Source of the DNA: Bordetella genomosp. 12 | GTDB taxonomy: Bacteria; Pseudomonadota; Gammaproteobacteria; Burkholderiales; Burkholderiaceae_B | Direction of reading: 5' to 3' | Assembly: GCF_002261355.1 (NCBI RefSeq) | Contig: NZ_NEVU01000003.1 | Span: 372,001 to 436,000 of the forward strand | DNA length: 64,000 nt | Shown: positions 16,710-25,766 of the stretch, piece after piece | Position numbering within the stretch: position 1 is the stretch's first letter | Layout of the letters: each line of letters opens with the position of its first letter | Notes under the pieces: generated by a model | Told to the model about the DNA's origin: nothing | Databases searched by the model: none | What the model saw: only the letters and a program-made list of their open reading frames with translations | Program-made: the position numbers and the translations under genes

Positions 16710-17514
16710 GAACACATCCGTTGACTCGTCCTCCCACAAGCCAGGCATTCGTGAAGTGCGGGTGCTGGCGCGCGGACTGACCATTCTGTTGGCTTTCGAA
16801 CCTGACAACGACTGGTTGAGCAATTCCGAAATCGCGGCGCTTACGGGCCTTCCCAAGCCAACCGTGTCGCGTCTTACCGCCAACCTGCTGGAAGCGGAGT
16901 ACCTCCAGTACTCAGCCGAACGGGCGGCTTATCGTCTCGGCACCGCGGTGCTCGCGCTGGGATTCATCGCGGCCTCGCACCGGGATTTCGTCATGCTTGC
17001 CCGGCCGCTGATGCAGCAGTTCGCCGATCTGCACCAGGTGTCTGTGGTGCTGGCCTCGCCCGACGCCAGCAGCATGGTGTGCAACGAGGTCGCGCACAGC
17101 CGCGACATGCTTTTTACCTTGCGGGTACGTCCTGGGTCGCGCCTGCGCATAGATCGATCCGCACTGGGCAGGGCACTGATTGGCGCGATGGGCGAGGCCG
17201 AGCGCGCGGTGTTCCTTGAGAAACTTCACGCGGCCGACCCGCAGGCCTGGGAACTGCTCCGCCGCGAAGTTCCCGCCGCGATCTCGCAAATGGCGAATGA
17301 CGGCTATTGCGTCGCGGCAGGCACCCTGGAAGCCGGTACCAACGGCGCCGCCGTGGTTGTCGACACACCGGATGGGCCACACACCTACGCATTGGGCTGC
17401 GCCGCGCCCTCCAACTCCCTGGATCTGCCGCGACTCGAGCAAAAGGTCATCCCGGATTTGCTCGCCCTCAAGGGCAGGCTTGAAGCCGAACTCAGCAATG
17501 TAAAGGCGGAATGA
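16708..17514 (+). CDS. IclR-family transcriptional regulator (first of a pair)
   Basis: A 268-aa regulator with an N-terminal winged HTH (LSNSEIAALTGLPKPTVSRL, about residues 36-55) and a C-terminal IclR effector domain (LRVRPGSRLRIDRSALGRAL). IclR proteins usually bind small organic acids and act as repressors or activators of adjacent catabolic genes. Its start codon lies inside the inverted repeat at 16679-16709, suggesting autoregulation. It overlaps the next iclR gene by ATGA, so the two are translationally coupled. The target is inferred to be the convergent AtuA operon. Confidence 0.9.
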   Translation: MNTSVDSSSHKPGIREVRVLARGLTILLAFEPDNDWLSNSEIAALTGLPKPTVSRLTANLLEAEYLQYSAERAAYRLGTAVLALGFIAASHRDFVMLARPLMQQFADLHQVSVVLASPDASSMVCNEVAHSRDMLFTLRVRPGSRLRIDRSALGRALIGAMGEAERAVFLEKLHAADPQAWELLRREVPAAISQMANDGYCVAAGTLEAGTNGAAVVVDTPDGPHTYALGCAAPSNSLDLPRLEQKVIPDLLALKGRLEAELSNVKAE

Positions 17515-18305
17515 TCATGGTACGTACTCGCCAAGTTACACCCGCGGCGCCCCGTGACGACGCACAGGTGGATTCGCTGCGCCGCGGTCTGGAAGTGCTG
17601 CGCCTGTTCGATTTGCGCCACCGCAAGCTTACGCTGGCGGATATTGCTCGCAAGCTCGACCTGTCCCGGCCTACCACCGAAAAGCTCGTCCAGACACTGC
17701 AATCCCAGCATTTCCTGCAGGCAACAGGCAACGACAGCTACGAACCCCATATTGCCTGCCTGACGATTGGTCGCGCGGCCAAGAAAGGCCTGGCGGTGGC
17801 CCAAGCAGCAAGGCCGCTCATGCGCGAACTGTCGGAACGCTTCGGCGTACATGTCACGCTAAGTGCTCGCGATCGGCTGCACATGCTGGTGGTCGAGCAC
17901 TGCGTCCCGCCTGGCCGGGTGCAGCTTGGCCTGACCTCGGGTGCCCGTTTCCCCATGGCGGCCTCGGCCTCTGGCCGCGCCTATCTCTGGGCACGCCCGC
18001 AAGAACAACGCAGTGAACTGCTTGACATGATCGAAGGCGAAGCTCCGTCCGGCGCATCGCACCAACTGACGGATATCCTCGCCGCTTTTCGGGAACTGGA
18101 GACAACAGGATGCTGCTATCTGGCAGCGCCGGTCGCCACGCACACCGCCTCCATCGCAACGCCCGTAAAGGCGGGTTCGGCGTTCGCATTGGCAGCTATG
18201 GCCGTTAGCGCCGAAGTCACGGAGGCCGTTATGCGGAGCCAAGTCGCGCCGGTTCTGCTGGCCATGGCCGAGCACATCGCACTATCCAGCGAAGAAGAGA
18301 ACTAA
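17511..18305 (+). CDS. IclR-family transcriptional regulator (second of a pair)
   Basis: A 264-aa regulator with the HTH around KLTLADIARKLDLSRPTTEK (about residues 41-60) and an effector domain containing GARFPMAASASGRAYL. It is clearly different in sequence from its partner, so the pair is not a recent duplication. Translation starts at 17511 within the stop of the first gene. Its stop overlaps the stop of the convergent crotonase gene tail to tail (18302-18305). The two proteins may form a heteromer or sense two pathway intermediates. Confidence 0.9.
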   Translation: MIMVRTRQVTPAAPRDDAQVDSLRRGLEVLRLFDLRHRKLTLADIARKLDLSRPTTEKLVQTLQSQHFLQATGNDSYEPHIACLTIGRAAKKGLAVAQAARPLMRELSERFGVHVTLSARDRLHMLVVEHCVPPGRVQLGLTSGARFPMAASASGRAYLWARPQEQRSELLDMIEGEAPSGASHQLTDILAAFRELETTGCCYLAAPVATHTASIATPVKAGSAFALAAMAVSAEVTEAVMRSQVAPVLLAMAEHIALSSEEEN

Positions 18306-19102
18306 CGCTGCTGCCGAAGTCCGCCGATTACATCGCGCACCGCTCGCACGTGCTCATCGGAAGCATGTGCGATCGCCTGAAATGCTGCCACCACATCCAG
18401 GTGGGTTGCCAGGGTATGCTGTTCCGCATCCCGTAACAGGCGCTTATGCATGCGCAGCGCGCCCGCGGGGTGACGTGCAATGCGGCGCGCCATTTCAGAG
18501 GTGCGCGCCGCCAGCGCATCGTCCGCCGTCACCTCTGACACCAGACCGATACGCCATGCCTCCTGTGCATCTATCGGCTCCGCGGTGAAGGCCAGCTCCA
18601 TGGCTTTGGAACGTCCGATGAGTCGGGGAAGCATCCAGGCCCCCCCATCGCCAGCCACGATACCCAGGCGGGCGAAACTGACCGAAAAGCGCGCGCTCTG
18701 CGCGGCGATCCGAATATCACAGAAGCAAGCCAGATCGCAACCAGCCCCGTATGCCGGGCCGTTCACTGCGGCGATCGTTGGGATGTCAGCTTCCGCAAGG
18801 GCTACTGGCAATTGATGTACTGTTTCGCGGTAACGCGCCTGCACCTGGGCAACATCGCCGGCAGAAAACCCCTCCCGCTCAGCCATCTGGCGCAGGTCTC
18901 CCCCGGCGCAGAAGGCCTTTCCTGTGCCTGTGATGACAAGGACTCGGACAGACGGATCAGCGCTGGCTCGGCGTATGTGGCCAGCCAGCTCCAGGAACTG
19001 AGAGCCGTCGGAAAACCGATTCAGCGTATCAGGATGGTTGAGGCTGAGCGTGGCGACTCCATCATTGTCGTCGCGTCGGACAAAGGCCGGGCTGCAAGCC
19101 AT
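18302..19102 (-). CDS. enoyl-CoA hydratase/isomerase-family protein
   Basis: A crotonase-fold protein of 266 aa from the chosen start. GTGKAFCAGGDLRQM and GPAYGAGCDLACFCD supply the oxyanion hole. At the first catalytic glutamate position of classical hydratases there is Asp (GCDLA), and the second appears to be Phe (SVSFARLG), so it may be an isomerase or a specialised lyase. An ATG at 19120 also fits the frame, but GGAG lies 7 bp before the ATG at 19102, which then starts 3 bp after the previous gene's stop. It is the last gene of the AtuA operon. Confidence 0.85.
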   Translation of the reverse strand: MACSPAFVRRDDNDGVATLSLNHPDTLNRFSDGSQFLELAGHIRRASADPSVRVLVITGTGKAFCAGGDLRQMAEREGFSAGDVAQVQARYRETVHQLPVALAEADIPTIAAVNGPAYGAGCDLACFCDIRIAAQSARFSVSFARLGIVAGDGGAWMLPRLIGRSKAMELAFTAEPIDAQEAWRIGLVSEVTADDALAARTSEMARRIARHPAGALRMHKRLLRDAEQHTLATHLDVVAAFQAIAHASDEHVRAVRDVIGGLRQQR

Positions 19103-19104
19103 GG

Positions 19105-19905
19105 CTACGCTCCGATCCATCGCGGGGCACGTTTCTCGGCGAACGCCCGAGGCCCCTCAATTGCATCGGCGCTGGAGTAGACGCGCTCATGGTATTGGCA
19201 TGCCGCCTCGAGGCCTCGCTCGCAGCCCAGGTCCATGGCCGCCCCTATGCTCTTCTTTGCGGCCCACACGGTAAGCGGAGCGTTGTCGGCGATCGTTCGT
19301 GCAATCGCCATGGCGCGTTCACGCACCGCGTCGGGCGTCGCCTCGACATAGTTCACGAATCCCAGTTGATGAAAACGTTCGATGGGATGCATTTCTCCGG
19401 TGAGCATGAGTTCCATCATGAAAGGTTGCGGCAGCATCCACAACATGGGCACTCCCCAGGGGGACCCACGCCCCACTTTGGCCTCGGAGATCCCGCCCAG
19501 GGTGTCCCGTAGCCCGACACGAATATCGCTGTTGGCGGCCAGGACCATGCCGCCTGCCGTGAAATGCCCAGTCATGGCGGCAATAATGGGCTTCGACACC
19601 TTGCGCATACGCTGGTGGAAGGGATCGCGCAGCATCTGCAGCATGTCCTTGCCGGAATCGGCACGCACTTTGGCAGCTTCCTTGAGATCCATGCCTGCTG
19701 AAAATACTCCACAATCAGCCGAAGTGAGAATGATCACGCGCACGGCATCGTCGCGTTCAACCTCGTCCCACAAGTCCAGGAGGCGCTCACAGATCGCGAT
19801 GGACAATGCGTTGCGCTGAGCGGGACGGTTAATGGAAATCGTCGCGACGCCGTCTTGCACGGCGTACTGAACAGGGGTGTCGTCTTTTTTCATGGTGATA
19901 GGCAC
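19105..19905 (-). CDS. enoyl-CoA hydratase/isomerase-family protein
   Basis: A 266-aa crotonase-fold protein. The motifs VFSAGMDLKEAA and GHFTAGGMVLAANSDIRVG are visible. The second catalytic glutamate position is retained (GISEAKVG), while the first appears to be Val, so it could hydrate poorly or catalyse isomerisation. It is the ninth of ten genes in the AtuA operon, between a nitronate monooxygenase-like gene and a second, dissimilar crotonase. Two different crotonases in one operon suggest two consecutive acyl-CoA steps. Confidence 0.86.
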   Translation of the reverse strand: MPITMKKDDTPVQYAVQDGVATISINRPAQRNALSIAICERLLDLWDEVERDDAVRVIILTSADCGVFSAGMDLKEAAKVRADSGKDMLQMLRDPFHQRMRKVSKPIIAAMTGHFTAGGMVLAANSDIRVGLRDTLGGISEAKVGRGSPWGVPMLWMLPQPFMMELMLTGEMHPIERFHQLGFVNYVEATPDAVRERAMAIARTIADNAPLTVWAAKKSIGAAMDLGCERGLEAACQYHERVYSSADAIEGPRAFAEKRAPRWIGA

Positions 19906-19933
19906 ACTCTAGATCATTGAAAATTGGAAAAGC

Positions 19934-20896
19934 TCATTCCCTGGGTAAGCTGGCCAAAGCTTCGCGATATTCACGGGAAAGACGCTGGACAAGAGTGCGG
20001 ACAGGTACGGTTGCGTCGACTGCGCCAATGCCCTGTCCGGCCCCCCATATGTCGCGCCAGACCTTAACGGCATCCGGGCCACTGCCGAAGTTCATGTCCT
20101 CAGGCCTACCTGCAGGCAGCCGATCCGGATCCATGCCCGCCGTTCGGATAGATCTGGCAAGATAATTTCCAGGGATCCCGGTGAAATAGCTGGAATGCAC
20201 GATGTCGTCCGAACTACCATCGACCACGGCTTGTTTGTACGCCGCATTGGCATTCGCCTCATCGGTGGCGATGAATGCGGAACCGATATAGGAAAAGTCT
20301 GCGCCCATGGCTTGCGCAGCCAGCACTGCACGCCCCGTAGCAATGGAACCCGACAGAGCCAGCGGCCCATCGAACCAGCGCCGAATTTCTTGAATCAGAG
20401 CAAAAGGACTGCGGGTTCCCGCGTGTCCCCCTGCCCCAGTGGCCACGGCGATCAGACCATCAGCCCCCTTTTCCACCGCCTTGCGAGCAAAACCATTATC
20501 GACAACGTCATGCAGCGTGATGCCTCCATATGCATGCACCGCCTGATTTATCTCCGGCCGGGCACCCAACGACGTAATGACAATGCGCACTCGGTACTTT
20601 TCAATAACAAGCATGTCGTGTTCGAGACGATCGTTGCTGCGATGAACAATTTGATTGATCGCAAAGGGCGCCGCCGGACTATGCGGATGAGCGGCATCGT
20701 GCGCGGCGATTCCTTCCGTGATTTCGCCAAGCCAATCATCCAGCAAGCTCGCTGGCCTGGCATTCAACGCCGGCATGGCCCCCACGATGCCGGCGCAGCA
20801 CTGCGCGATCACAAGCTTCGGCGTGCTGACGATAAAGAGCGGCGACGCAATCACCGGCAGGGCCAGCCCGCCCAGAATATCGGAATGCTTGGTCAT
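19934..20896 (-). CDS. nitronate monooxygenase-family FMN enzyme
   Basis: A 320-aa TIM-barrel flavoprotein of the nitronate monooxygenase (2-nitropropane dioxygenase) family. The class I signature GAGGHAG is present with the candidate catalytic base His158, and SGSIATGRAVLAAQAMGADF is the phosphate/FMN-binding region. Many family members in catabolic operons are not true nitronate oxidases but unknown flavin oxidoreductases or enoyl reductases, and here no nitro-compound gene is near. It lies between the Bug protein and the crotonases on the minus strand. The reaction is uncertain. Confidence 0.85.
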   Translation of the reverse strand: MTKHSDILGGLALPVIASPLFIVSTPKLVIAQCCAGIVGAMPALNARPASLLDDWLGEITEGIAAHDAAHPHSPAAPFAINQIVHRSNDRLEHDMLVIEKYRVRIVITSLGARPEINQAVHAYGGITLHDVVDNGFARKAVEKGADGLIAVATGAGGHAGTRSPFALIQEIRRWFDGPLALSGSIATGRAVLAAQAMGADFSYIGSAFIATDEANANAAYKQAVVDGSSDDIVHSSYFTGIPGNYLARSIRTAGMDPDRLPAGRPEDMNFGSGPDAVKVWRDIWGAGQGIGAVDATVPVRTLVQRLSREYREALASLPRE

Positions 20897-20954
20897 GCTT
20901 ATCTCGTTGAGTTTCGCCTGAAGATGCGCGCCCGGCGGACGCGCGGTCCGACCT

Positions 20955-21920
20955 TTATTCGGGCTTGATACCTGCTTCCTGAGTCAGCTTGCCGTAGTGA
21001 GCGCTTTCCTCGGCGATGTACTTGCCAAAAGCCTGGGGCGCCATGGGCGGCAAAAGTTCATAGCCCGTACTGTCGATTTGCTTGCGGACTTCCGGCTGCT
21101 CCAAAGCGCCTGTAATTTCACGATTGAGCTTTTCGATGATTTCAGGTGGCGTCCCTTTTGGCGCAAACAGTCCATTCCAGTTCCCTATCTCGAATCCGGG
21201 CAAAGCCTCCTTCATTGCGGGCACTCCAGGGAGCTTGTCCGAGCGGGTCGGCGTAATGGCCAAGGGCTTGAGCCTACCCGAGGTCATGTAGGCCAGACCG
21301 GTGGAAAAATCGATGAACATCATCTGCGTTTGGCCGCCCAACAGTTCAGATACGGCCTGTCCATAAGCCTTGTAGGGAATTTCCGAAATATCGGTATGTG
21401 TCATCACGCGGAAGGTGCTCCCGGTGATTCGCGTGGTGCTATTAGCGTAGGGAAAAGAGAGCTTTCCCGGGTTGGCTTTGGCGTAGGCGATCAGATCTGC
21501 CACGGAGTTCACCGGCACGGAGGGATTGACCACGAGCGCGTGCGGCACCCCGCCTACGATGGCGACCGGCGCGAAGTCCTTCAGGCCGTCGTAGGAGATG
21601 CTCTTGAAAAAGTACTTGTTTGCCACCTGCGTCGTATTGGTGCCGAACAACAGCGTATAGCCGTCTGGTTGGGAACGGGCGACGTATTCGCTGCCGATCA
21701 TGCCCGTGGCGCCTGGCCGATTCTGCACGATCAGGGGTTGACCAAGCCTCTTGGACAGCGAGTCGGACAACACGCGGGCCACCGCATCGGTCGGACTTCC
21801 CGCAGCGAAGGGAACGACAACCGTTATAGGCTTCTCGGGAAAGGAGGAGGTGGAAGGCGCAGCAACGCATTGAGCGCCCAGCGCGAACGCAAGCAAACCC
21901 GAAAACAAGGAAAATTTCAT
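20955..21920 (-). CDS. tripartite tricarboxylate transporter (Bug-type) substrate-binding protein
   Basis: A periplasmic binding protein of 321 aa. A signal peptide is visible (MKFSLFSGLLAFALGAQCVA), followed by the family hallmarks PEKPITVVVPFAAGSPTDAV and RPGATGMIGSEYVA. Bug proteins bind carboxylates and are greatly expanded in Bordetella-like bacteria. No TctA/TctB membrane subunits are encoded here, which is common for orphan Bug genes. Its place inside the AtuA operon suggests that it captures the operon's carboxylic acid substrate. Confidence 0.92.
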   Translation of the reverse strand: MKFSLFSGLLAFALGAQCVAAPSTSSFPEKPITVVVPFAAGSPTDAVARVLSDSLSKRLGQPLIVQNRPGATGMIGSEYVARSQPDGYTLLFGTNTTQVANKYFFKSISYDGLKDFAPVAIVGGVPHALVVNPSVPVNSVADLIAYAKANPGKLSFPYANSTTRITGSTFRVMTHTDISEIPYKAYGQAVSELLGGQTQMMFIDFSTGLAYMTSGRLKPLAITPTRSDKLPGVPAMKEALPGFEIGNWNGLFAPKGTPPEIIEKLNREITGALEQPEVRKQIDSTGYELLPPMAPQAFGKYIAEESAHYGKLTQEAGIKPE

Positions 21921-21984
21921 TGGTGTCTCCTAAAGTGAACTCTGGGCCGTCTGCGCGTCCCTCGAGTGAAAAATTTATGCGGGG

Positions 21985-22473
21985 CTAGGGGCGGGTCTTG
22001 ACCATGCGCAGCGGGTTGTAGGTAAGCACGACTTCACCGCGCTGATTGACCACCTGATTGGAAGTGCGCACCAGGCCCCGCTCGGGCTTGCTCGTGGCCC
22101 TGGCTTCGACGACTTCGCATTCGACATGGATCGTGTCCCCGGCATTGGTGGGCCGATGAACCTTGATGTCGGCCTCCATGAAAGCCATGCCCGTGCGCTG
22201 CATCGTGCTTTGCATCAACAATCCTTCGGCCATGCAAAATACGAGTGACCCCGGAGCCGGCCGCGATCCAATGATGGATTGCGAGGCGACATAGTCGAGA
22301 TTGGTGAACATTTCCTCCACCATGCCCACCGTCCCGATGAAGAGCGTGATATCTGCCTCCGTGATCGTCCTGCCCAGGGTACGAAAGCGATAACCAGGCT
22401 CTACGTCGTCCCAGTAAAAGCCCAGGCCCAACAGCTCCAGCCCGTTCTCGTCCACATTGATCGATCTACGCAT
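21985..22473 (-). CDS. MaoC-like hot-dog dehydratase-family protein
   Basis: A 162-aa protein with a MaoC/R-hydratase type hot-dog domain (GRTITEADITLFIGTVGM, about 34-51; APGSLVFCMAEGLL; TNAGDTIHVECEV). In active R-specific hydratases the helix after ITxxD carries an Asp/His dyad (GDxNPxH). Here the corresponding stretch is GMVEEMFTN, so the dyad appears absent and the catalytic mode may differ. It lies between the CoA-transferase and Bug genes, consistent with hydration or dehydration of a CoA thioester. Confidence is good for the fold and lower for the reaction. Confidence 0.8.
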   Translation of the reverse strand: MRRSINVDENGLELLGLGFYWDDVEPGYRFRTLGRTITEADITLFIGTVGMVEEMFTNLDYVASQSIIGSRPAPGSLVFCMAEGLLMQSTMQRTGMAFMEADIKVHRPTNAGDTIHVECEVVEARATSKPERGLVRTSNQVVNQRGEVVLTYNPLRMVKTRP

Positions 22474-22513
22474 ACTGTCTTCTCCTGGTTATTCAATTGT
22501 TTTGATACTGCGG

Positions 22514-23734
22514 TCAGAGCACGCCGGCGGCACGCAGTTCGGCCAATCGCTCCGGCGCGATGCCCAGCGAATGCAGGACCTCTTCGTTGTGCTGGCCCAG
22601 CGAAGGTGGAGCGCCGGCCGGGTTCAACGGCGTTTCAGAAAATCGAATGGGATTGCGCACGGTCGGCACCGCGCCATAAAGCGGATGCTGCACCTCGGCG
22701 CGCATCCCGCGCGCGACCACGTGCTCGTCGGCGAACACCTGGTCCATTCCGTTAATGGGGCCGCCCGGGACCTGCGCCCGTTCCAACAGTGCCGTCCAGT
22801 CGGCCAGGCTGCGTGAACGGGTGACGGAGACTAGCCAGGCATCCATCTCGGTTCGGTTATGCACGCGATCGGCAATCGTGGCGTAACGGGGATCGACGCC
22901 AACCTCGGGTTGGCCGACCGCCTGGCACAGGCGGCGGAACTGGGTGTCGTTGCCGACCGCCAGCACCAGATGCCCGTCGGCGGCGGGATAAACGGCATAA
23001 GGGGCGATGTTGGGGTGGCCGCTGCCCATGCGCTGGGGCACGCGGCCGCTGACCAGATAGTTCATGGACTGGTTCACCAGGGAACCCACCATGCAGTCCA
23101 GCAGGCTGATGTCGATGTGCTGGCCGCCATGACCGCGATCACGATGCTGCAAGGCGGCAAGAATGGCTGTGGTCGCGTACATGCCGGCCAGCAGATCGGC
23201 CACTGCAACGCCCGCCCGTTGCGGACCACCGCCGGGCAGATCATCGCGTTCGCCGGTCACGCTCATCAGGCCGCCCATTCCCTGAATCAGGTAGTCGTAG
23301 CCCGCGCGGTCCTTGTAGGGCCCGGTCTGCCCGAACCCCGTCACGGAACAATAGACAAGCTGCGGGTTGAGCTCGCGCAGCGAGGCATAGTCCAGGCCGT
23401 AACGCTTCAATGCGCCGACCTTGTAGTTCTCGACGAAGACATCGGCCTTACGCGCCAATTCGCGCAGTATGTCCTGGCCCTGGGGGTTCGAGAAATCGAT
23501 GGCCAGGGACTTCTTGCCGCGGTTGCAGCTCATGAAATAGGCGGCGTCGCCATCCTCTCCGGTCTGTTTGTCCTTGAGAAAAGGCGGCCCCATCTGCCGC
23601 GTGTCGTCACCGACGCCCGGCTTCTCAACCTTGATGACTTCGGCTCCTAGATCGGCCAAGTTCTGGGTGGCCCAGGGGCCGGCCAGGATGCGGGAAAGAT
23701 CCAGCACACGGATATGGCTTAACGGTTTCTGCAT
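22514..23734 (-). CDS. CaiB/BaiF (class III) CoA-transferase
   Basis: A 406-aa class III CoA-transferase that moves CoA between carboxylic acids through a catalytic aspartate, here Asp180 in GVAVADLLAG. RVLDLSRILAGPWATQNLAD and GAEVIKVEKPG at the N-terminus and GYDYLIQGMGGLMS are classic. It follows the carboxylase alpha subunit by 13 bp, so the two are probably coupled. In this operon it is the likely activating enzyme giving the imported acid its CoA thioester, as the window shows no dedicated acyl-CoA ligase for the pathway. Confidence 0.93.
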   Translation of the reverse strand: MQKPLSHIRVLDLSRILAGPWATQNLADLGAEVIKVEKPGVGDDTRQMGPPFLKDKQTGEDGDAAYFMSCNRGKKSLAIDFSNPQGQDILRELARKADVFVENYKVGALKRYGLDYASLRELNPQLVYCSVTGFGQTGPYKDRAGYDYLIQGMGGLMSVTGERDDLPGGGPQRAGVAVADLLAGMYATTAILAALQHRDRGHGGQHIDISLLDCMVGSLVNQSMNYLVSGRVPQRMGSGHPNIAPYAVYPAADGHLVLAVGNDTQFRRLCQAVGQPEVGVDPRYATIADRVHNRTEMDAWLVSVTRSRSLADWTALLERAQVPGGPINGMDQVFADEHVVARGMRAEVQHPLYGAVPTVRNPIRFSETPLNPAGAPPSLGQHNEEVLHSLGIAPERLAELRAAGVL

Positions 23735-23747
23735 GGTTGTCTCGGTA

Positions 23748-25763
23748 CTAGCGGCGGCTGCCGGTCTGAAACTGCGGTTCGTCGACTTGCCTCACGCCAT
23801 CGCCCGACGTAGTGACGGCCGGGACGATGTCGGCAATGAGTTCGCCCTCGCGCACGCTGTCGCCGGGTCCATGGCGCAGATGCGAGACGATGCCCTCGAC
23901 GTCTGCAACGATCGAGTACTCCATCTTCATGGCCTCGATGACGGCCAGGAGGTCCCCCGGACGCACGCTGTCTCCCGGCTGAACCGCCACGGCCGCGATG
24001 ACGCCGGACATTGGCGCCGTCGCCCCGCCCCCTTCCTTAGCAGAGGCATCGCCCTCCTGCGGGACCGGACGCACTGCGTAGTGATCACCCGCCACCTGCA
24101 GATGCCAGCCTTCGGCCGCGAGGCAGGCGTCCCAGCGCCATCCGTCCACCTCGCCTCCGAGGCGAGACGCATCGCGCGACACACTCCAGCTTTGCTGACC
24201 GTCGCCCACGCGAACCTCACGCCCCTCCACGCCGTGAAGCGCCGCCCATGCCGGCTCGACGTCCAGCAGGAAACGCATACGCCCCAAAGGCGCTGCAGCA
24301 TCCAGGAACTTCCGGTCCATCGCGCCGCAGGGGGTGCCAGCCTGCCAAGGGGTGGCGGGGTCCGCCGTCAGCGGCAATGGCAACGTACCGGAGACCGCGG
24401 CGGCGGCGGGGCGACTGTTCGGCATCTGCAGCGATTTGTGCTCATCCAGGTAGCGGGTGTGTACCTGTCCTCTTAATACACCTGGATCGTCCAGCAGCCT
24501 CAACAGGTAGCCAAGGTTGCTGGTCACCCCCAGCAACGCAGTCTGGCGCAGGCCCGCCTTCAATGCGGCAAGCGCGGCCGGACGGTCTGCGGCGCTCGCA
24601 ATGATCTTGGCCACCATCGGGTCGTAGAAAGGAGGAACCTCACCCGATTGGTCAAGCGCAGCGTCGACACGCAAGTTCGAAGGCCAGCGCGCGCGCACCA
24701 CCGTACCGGGCGAAGGACGAAAATCCTGAGCCGGGTCTTCCGCATATATTCTGGCTTCGATGGCGTGACCGCGGCAGGAGATTTCGGGCTGGGACAAAGG
24801 CAGCTCCTGCCCCGACGCCACTCGCAATTGCCATTCCACGAGATCCAGGCCGGTGATCGCCTCGGTGACCGGATGCTCGACCTGCAGGCGCGTATTCACC
24901 TCCAGGAAGTAGCAGTTGAAATCCCGGTCCATGATGAACTCGAAGGTTCCGGCATTGCGATAGTCCAAGCTGCGCGCCCCCTGCACCGCCGCCTCAAGCA
25001 GGTGTTGCCGGGCACGCTCGGGCAGGCGCGGCGCTGGCGCCTCCTCCATGACCTTCTGGTGGCGGCGCTGCAGCGAGCATTCGCGCTCGAACAGATGCAC
25101 CACATTTCCGCGGCCGTCGCCGAACACCTGCACCTCGATGTGGCGAGGCTCCTCGATGTACCGCTCCACGATCATCCGACCGTCGCCGAAGCTGTTTCGG
25201 GCCAGGCGGATGGCCGACTCGATCAGTCTAGGCAGGTCCTCGTAGCGGGTAATGATCTGCATGCCTTTGCCGCCGCCCCCGGCAGAGGGTTTGAGCAGGA
25301 CCGGCAGATCGATGGCGCGCGCCAGCGCCTCTATGGTGGCAAGATTGTCGCTGGCCTCGTCAGTGCCAGGCACCACCGGCACTCCGGCCGCACGCATCAG
25401 CGCCTTCGCCCGCGCCTTGTCGCCCAGCGCCGCGATCGTGGCAGGCGACGGACCAATGAACGCCATGCCCGTCGCCTCTACGCTTGCCGCGAACTCGCTG
25501 TTCTCGGAGAGAAAGCCGTAGCCCGGATGCACCGCTTCGCAGCTGGTTTTGCCCGCGGCCTGGAGCAGCTTTCCAGCATTCAGATAACTCTCCGCCGCCG
25601 CTCCCGCGCCCAGACACACGGTCCGGGCGGCGCCGCTCAGATGTGCAGATCCTGCATCAGCAAGGGAATGCACCGCAACGTATTCGATGCCCAGCCGCTG
25701 GCAAGTGCGCGCGATGCGACGGGCGATTTCACCCCGGTTAGCAATGAGGATTCTCTTGAACAT
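23748..25763 (-). CDS. acyl-CoA carboxylase alpha subunit (biotin carboxylase + biotin carrier)
   Basis: A 671-aa subunit of a biotin-dependent acyl-CoA carboxylase. The N-terminal biotin carboxylase (ILIANRGEIARRIARTCQRL; ATP-grasp with KPSAGGGGKGM; EVNTRLQVEHPVTE) spans about residues 1-450. The C-terminal biotinyl domain has the acceptor Lys613 in EAMKMEY. It starts 3 bp after the beta-subunit gene ends. Layout and length match the 3-methylcrotonyl-CoA and geranyl-CoA carboxylase type. Together with AtuA, a branched or unsaturated acyl-CoA is the likely substrate, though propionyl-CoA type chemistry cannot be excluded. Confidence 0.93.
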   Translation of the reverse strand: MFKRILIANRGEIARRIARTCQRLGIEYVAVHSLADAGSAHLSGAARTVCLGAGAAAESYLNAGKLLQAAGKTSCEAVHPGYGFLSENSEFAASVEATGMAFIGPSPATIAALGDKARAKALMRAAGVPVVPGTDEASDNLATIEALARAIDLPVLLKPSAGGGGKGMQIITRYEDLPRLIESAIRLARNSFGDGRMIVERYIEEPRHIEVQVFGDGRGNVVHLFERECSLQRRHQKVMEEAPAPRLPERARQHLLEAAVQGARSLDYRNAGTFEFIMDRDFNCYFLEVNTRLQVEHPVTEAITGLDLVEWQLRVASGQELPLSQPEISCRGHAIEARIYAEDPAQDFRPSPGTVVRARWPSNLRVDAALDQSGEVPPFYDPMVAKIIASAADRPAALAALKAGLRQTALLGVTSNLGYLLRLLDDPGVLRGQVHTRYLDEHKSLQMPNSRPAAAAVSGTLPLPLTADPATPWQAGTPCGAMDRKFLDAAAPLGRMRFLLDVEPAWAALHGVEGREVRVGDGQQSWSVSRDASRLGGEVDGWRWDACLAAEGWHLQVAGDHYAVRPVPQEGDASAKEGGGATAPMSGVIAAVAVQPGDSVRPGDLLAVIEAMKMEYSIVADVEGIVSHLRHGPGDSVREGELIADIVPAVTTSGDGVRQVDEPQFQTGSRR

Positions 25764-25766
25764 GGA

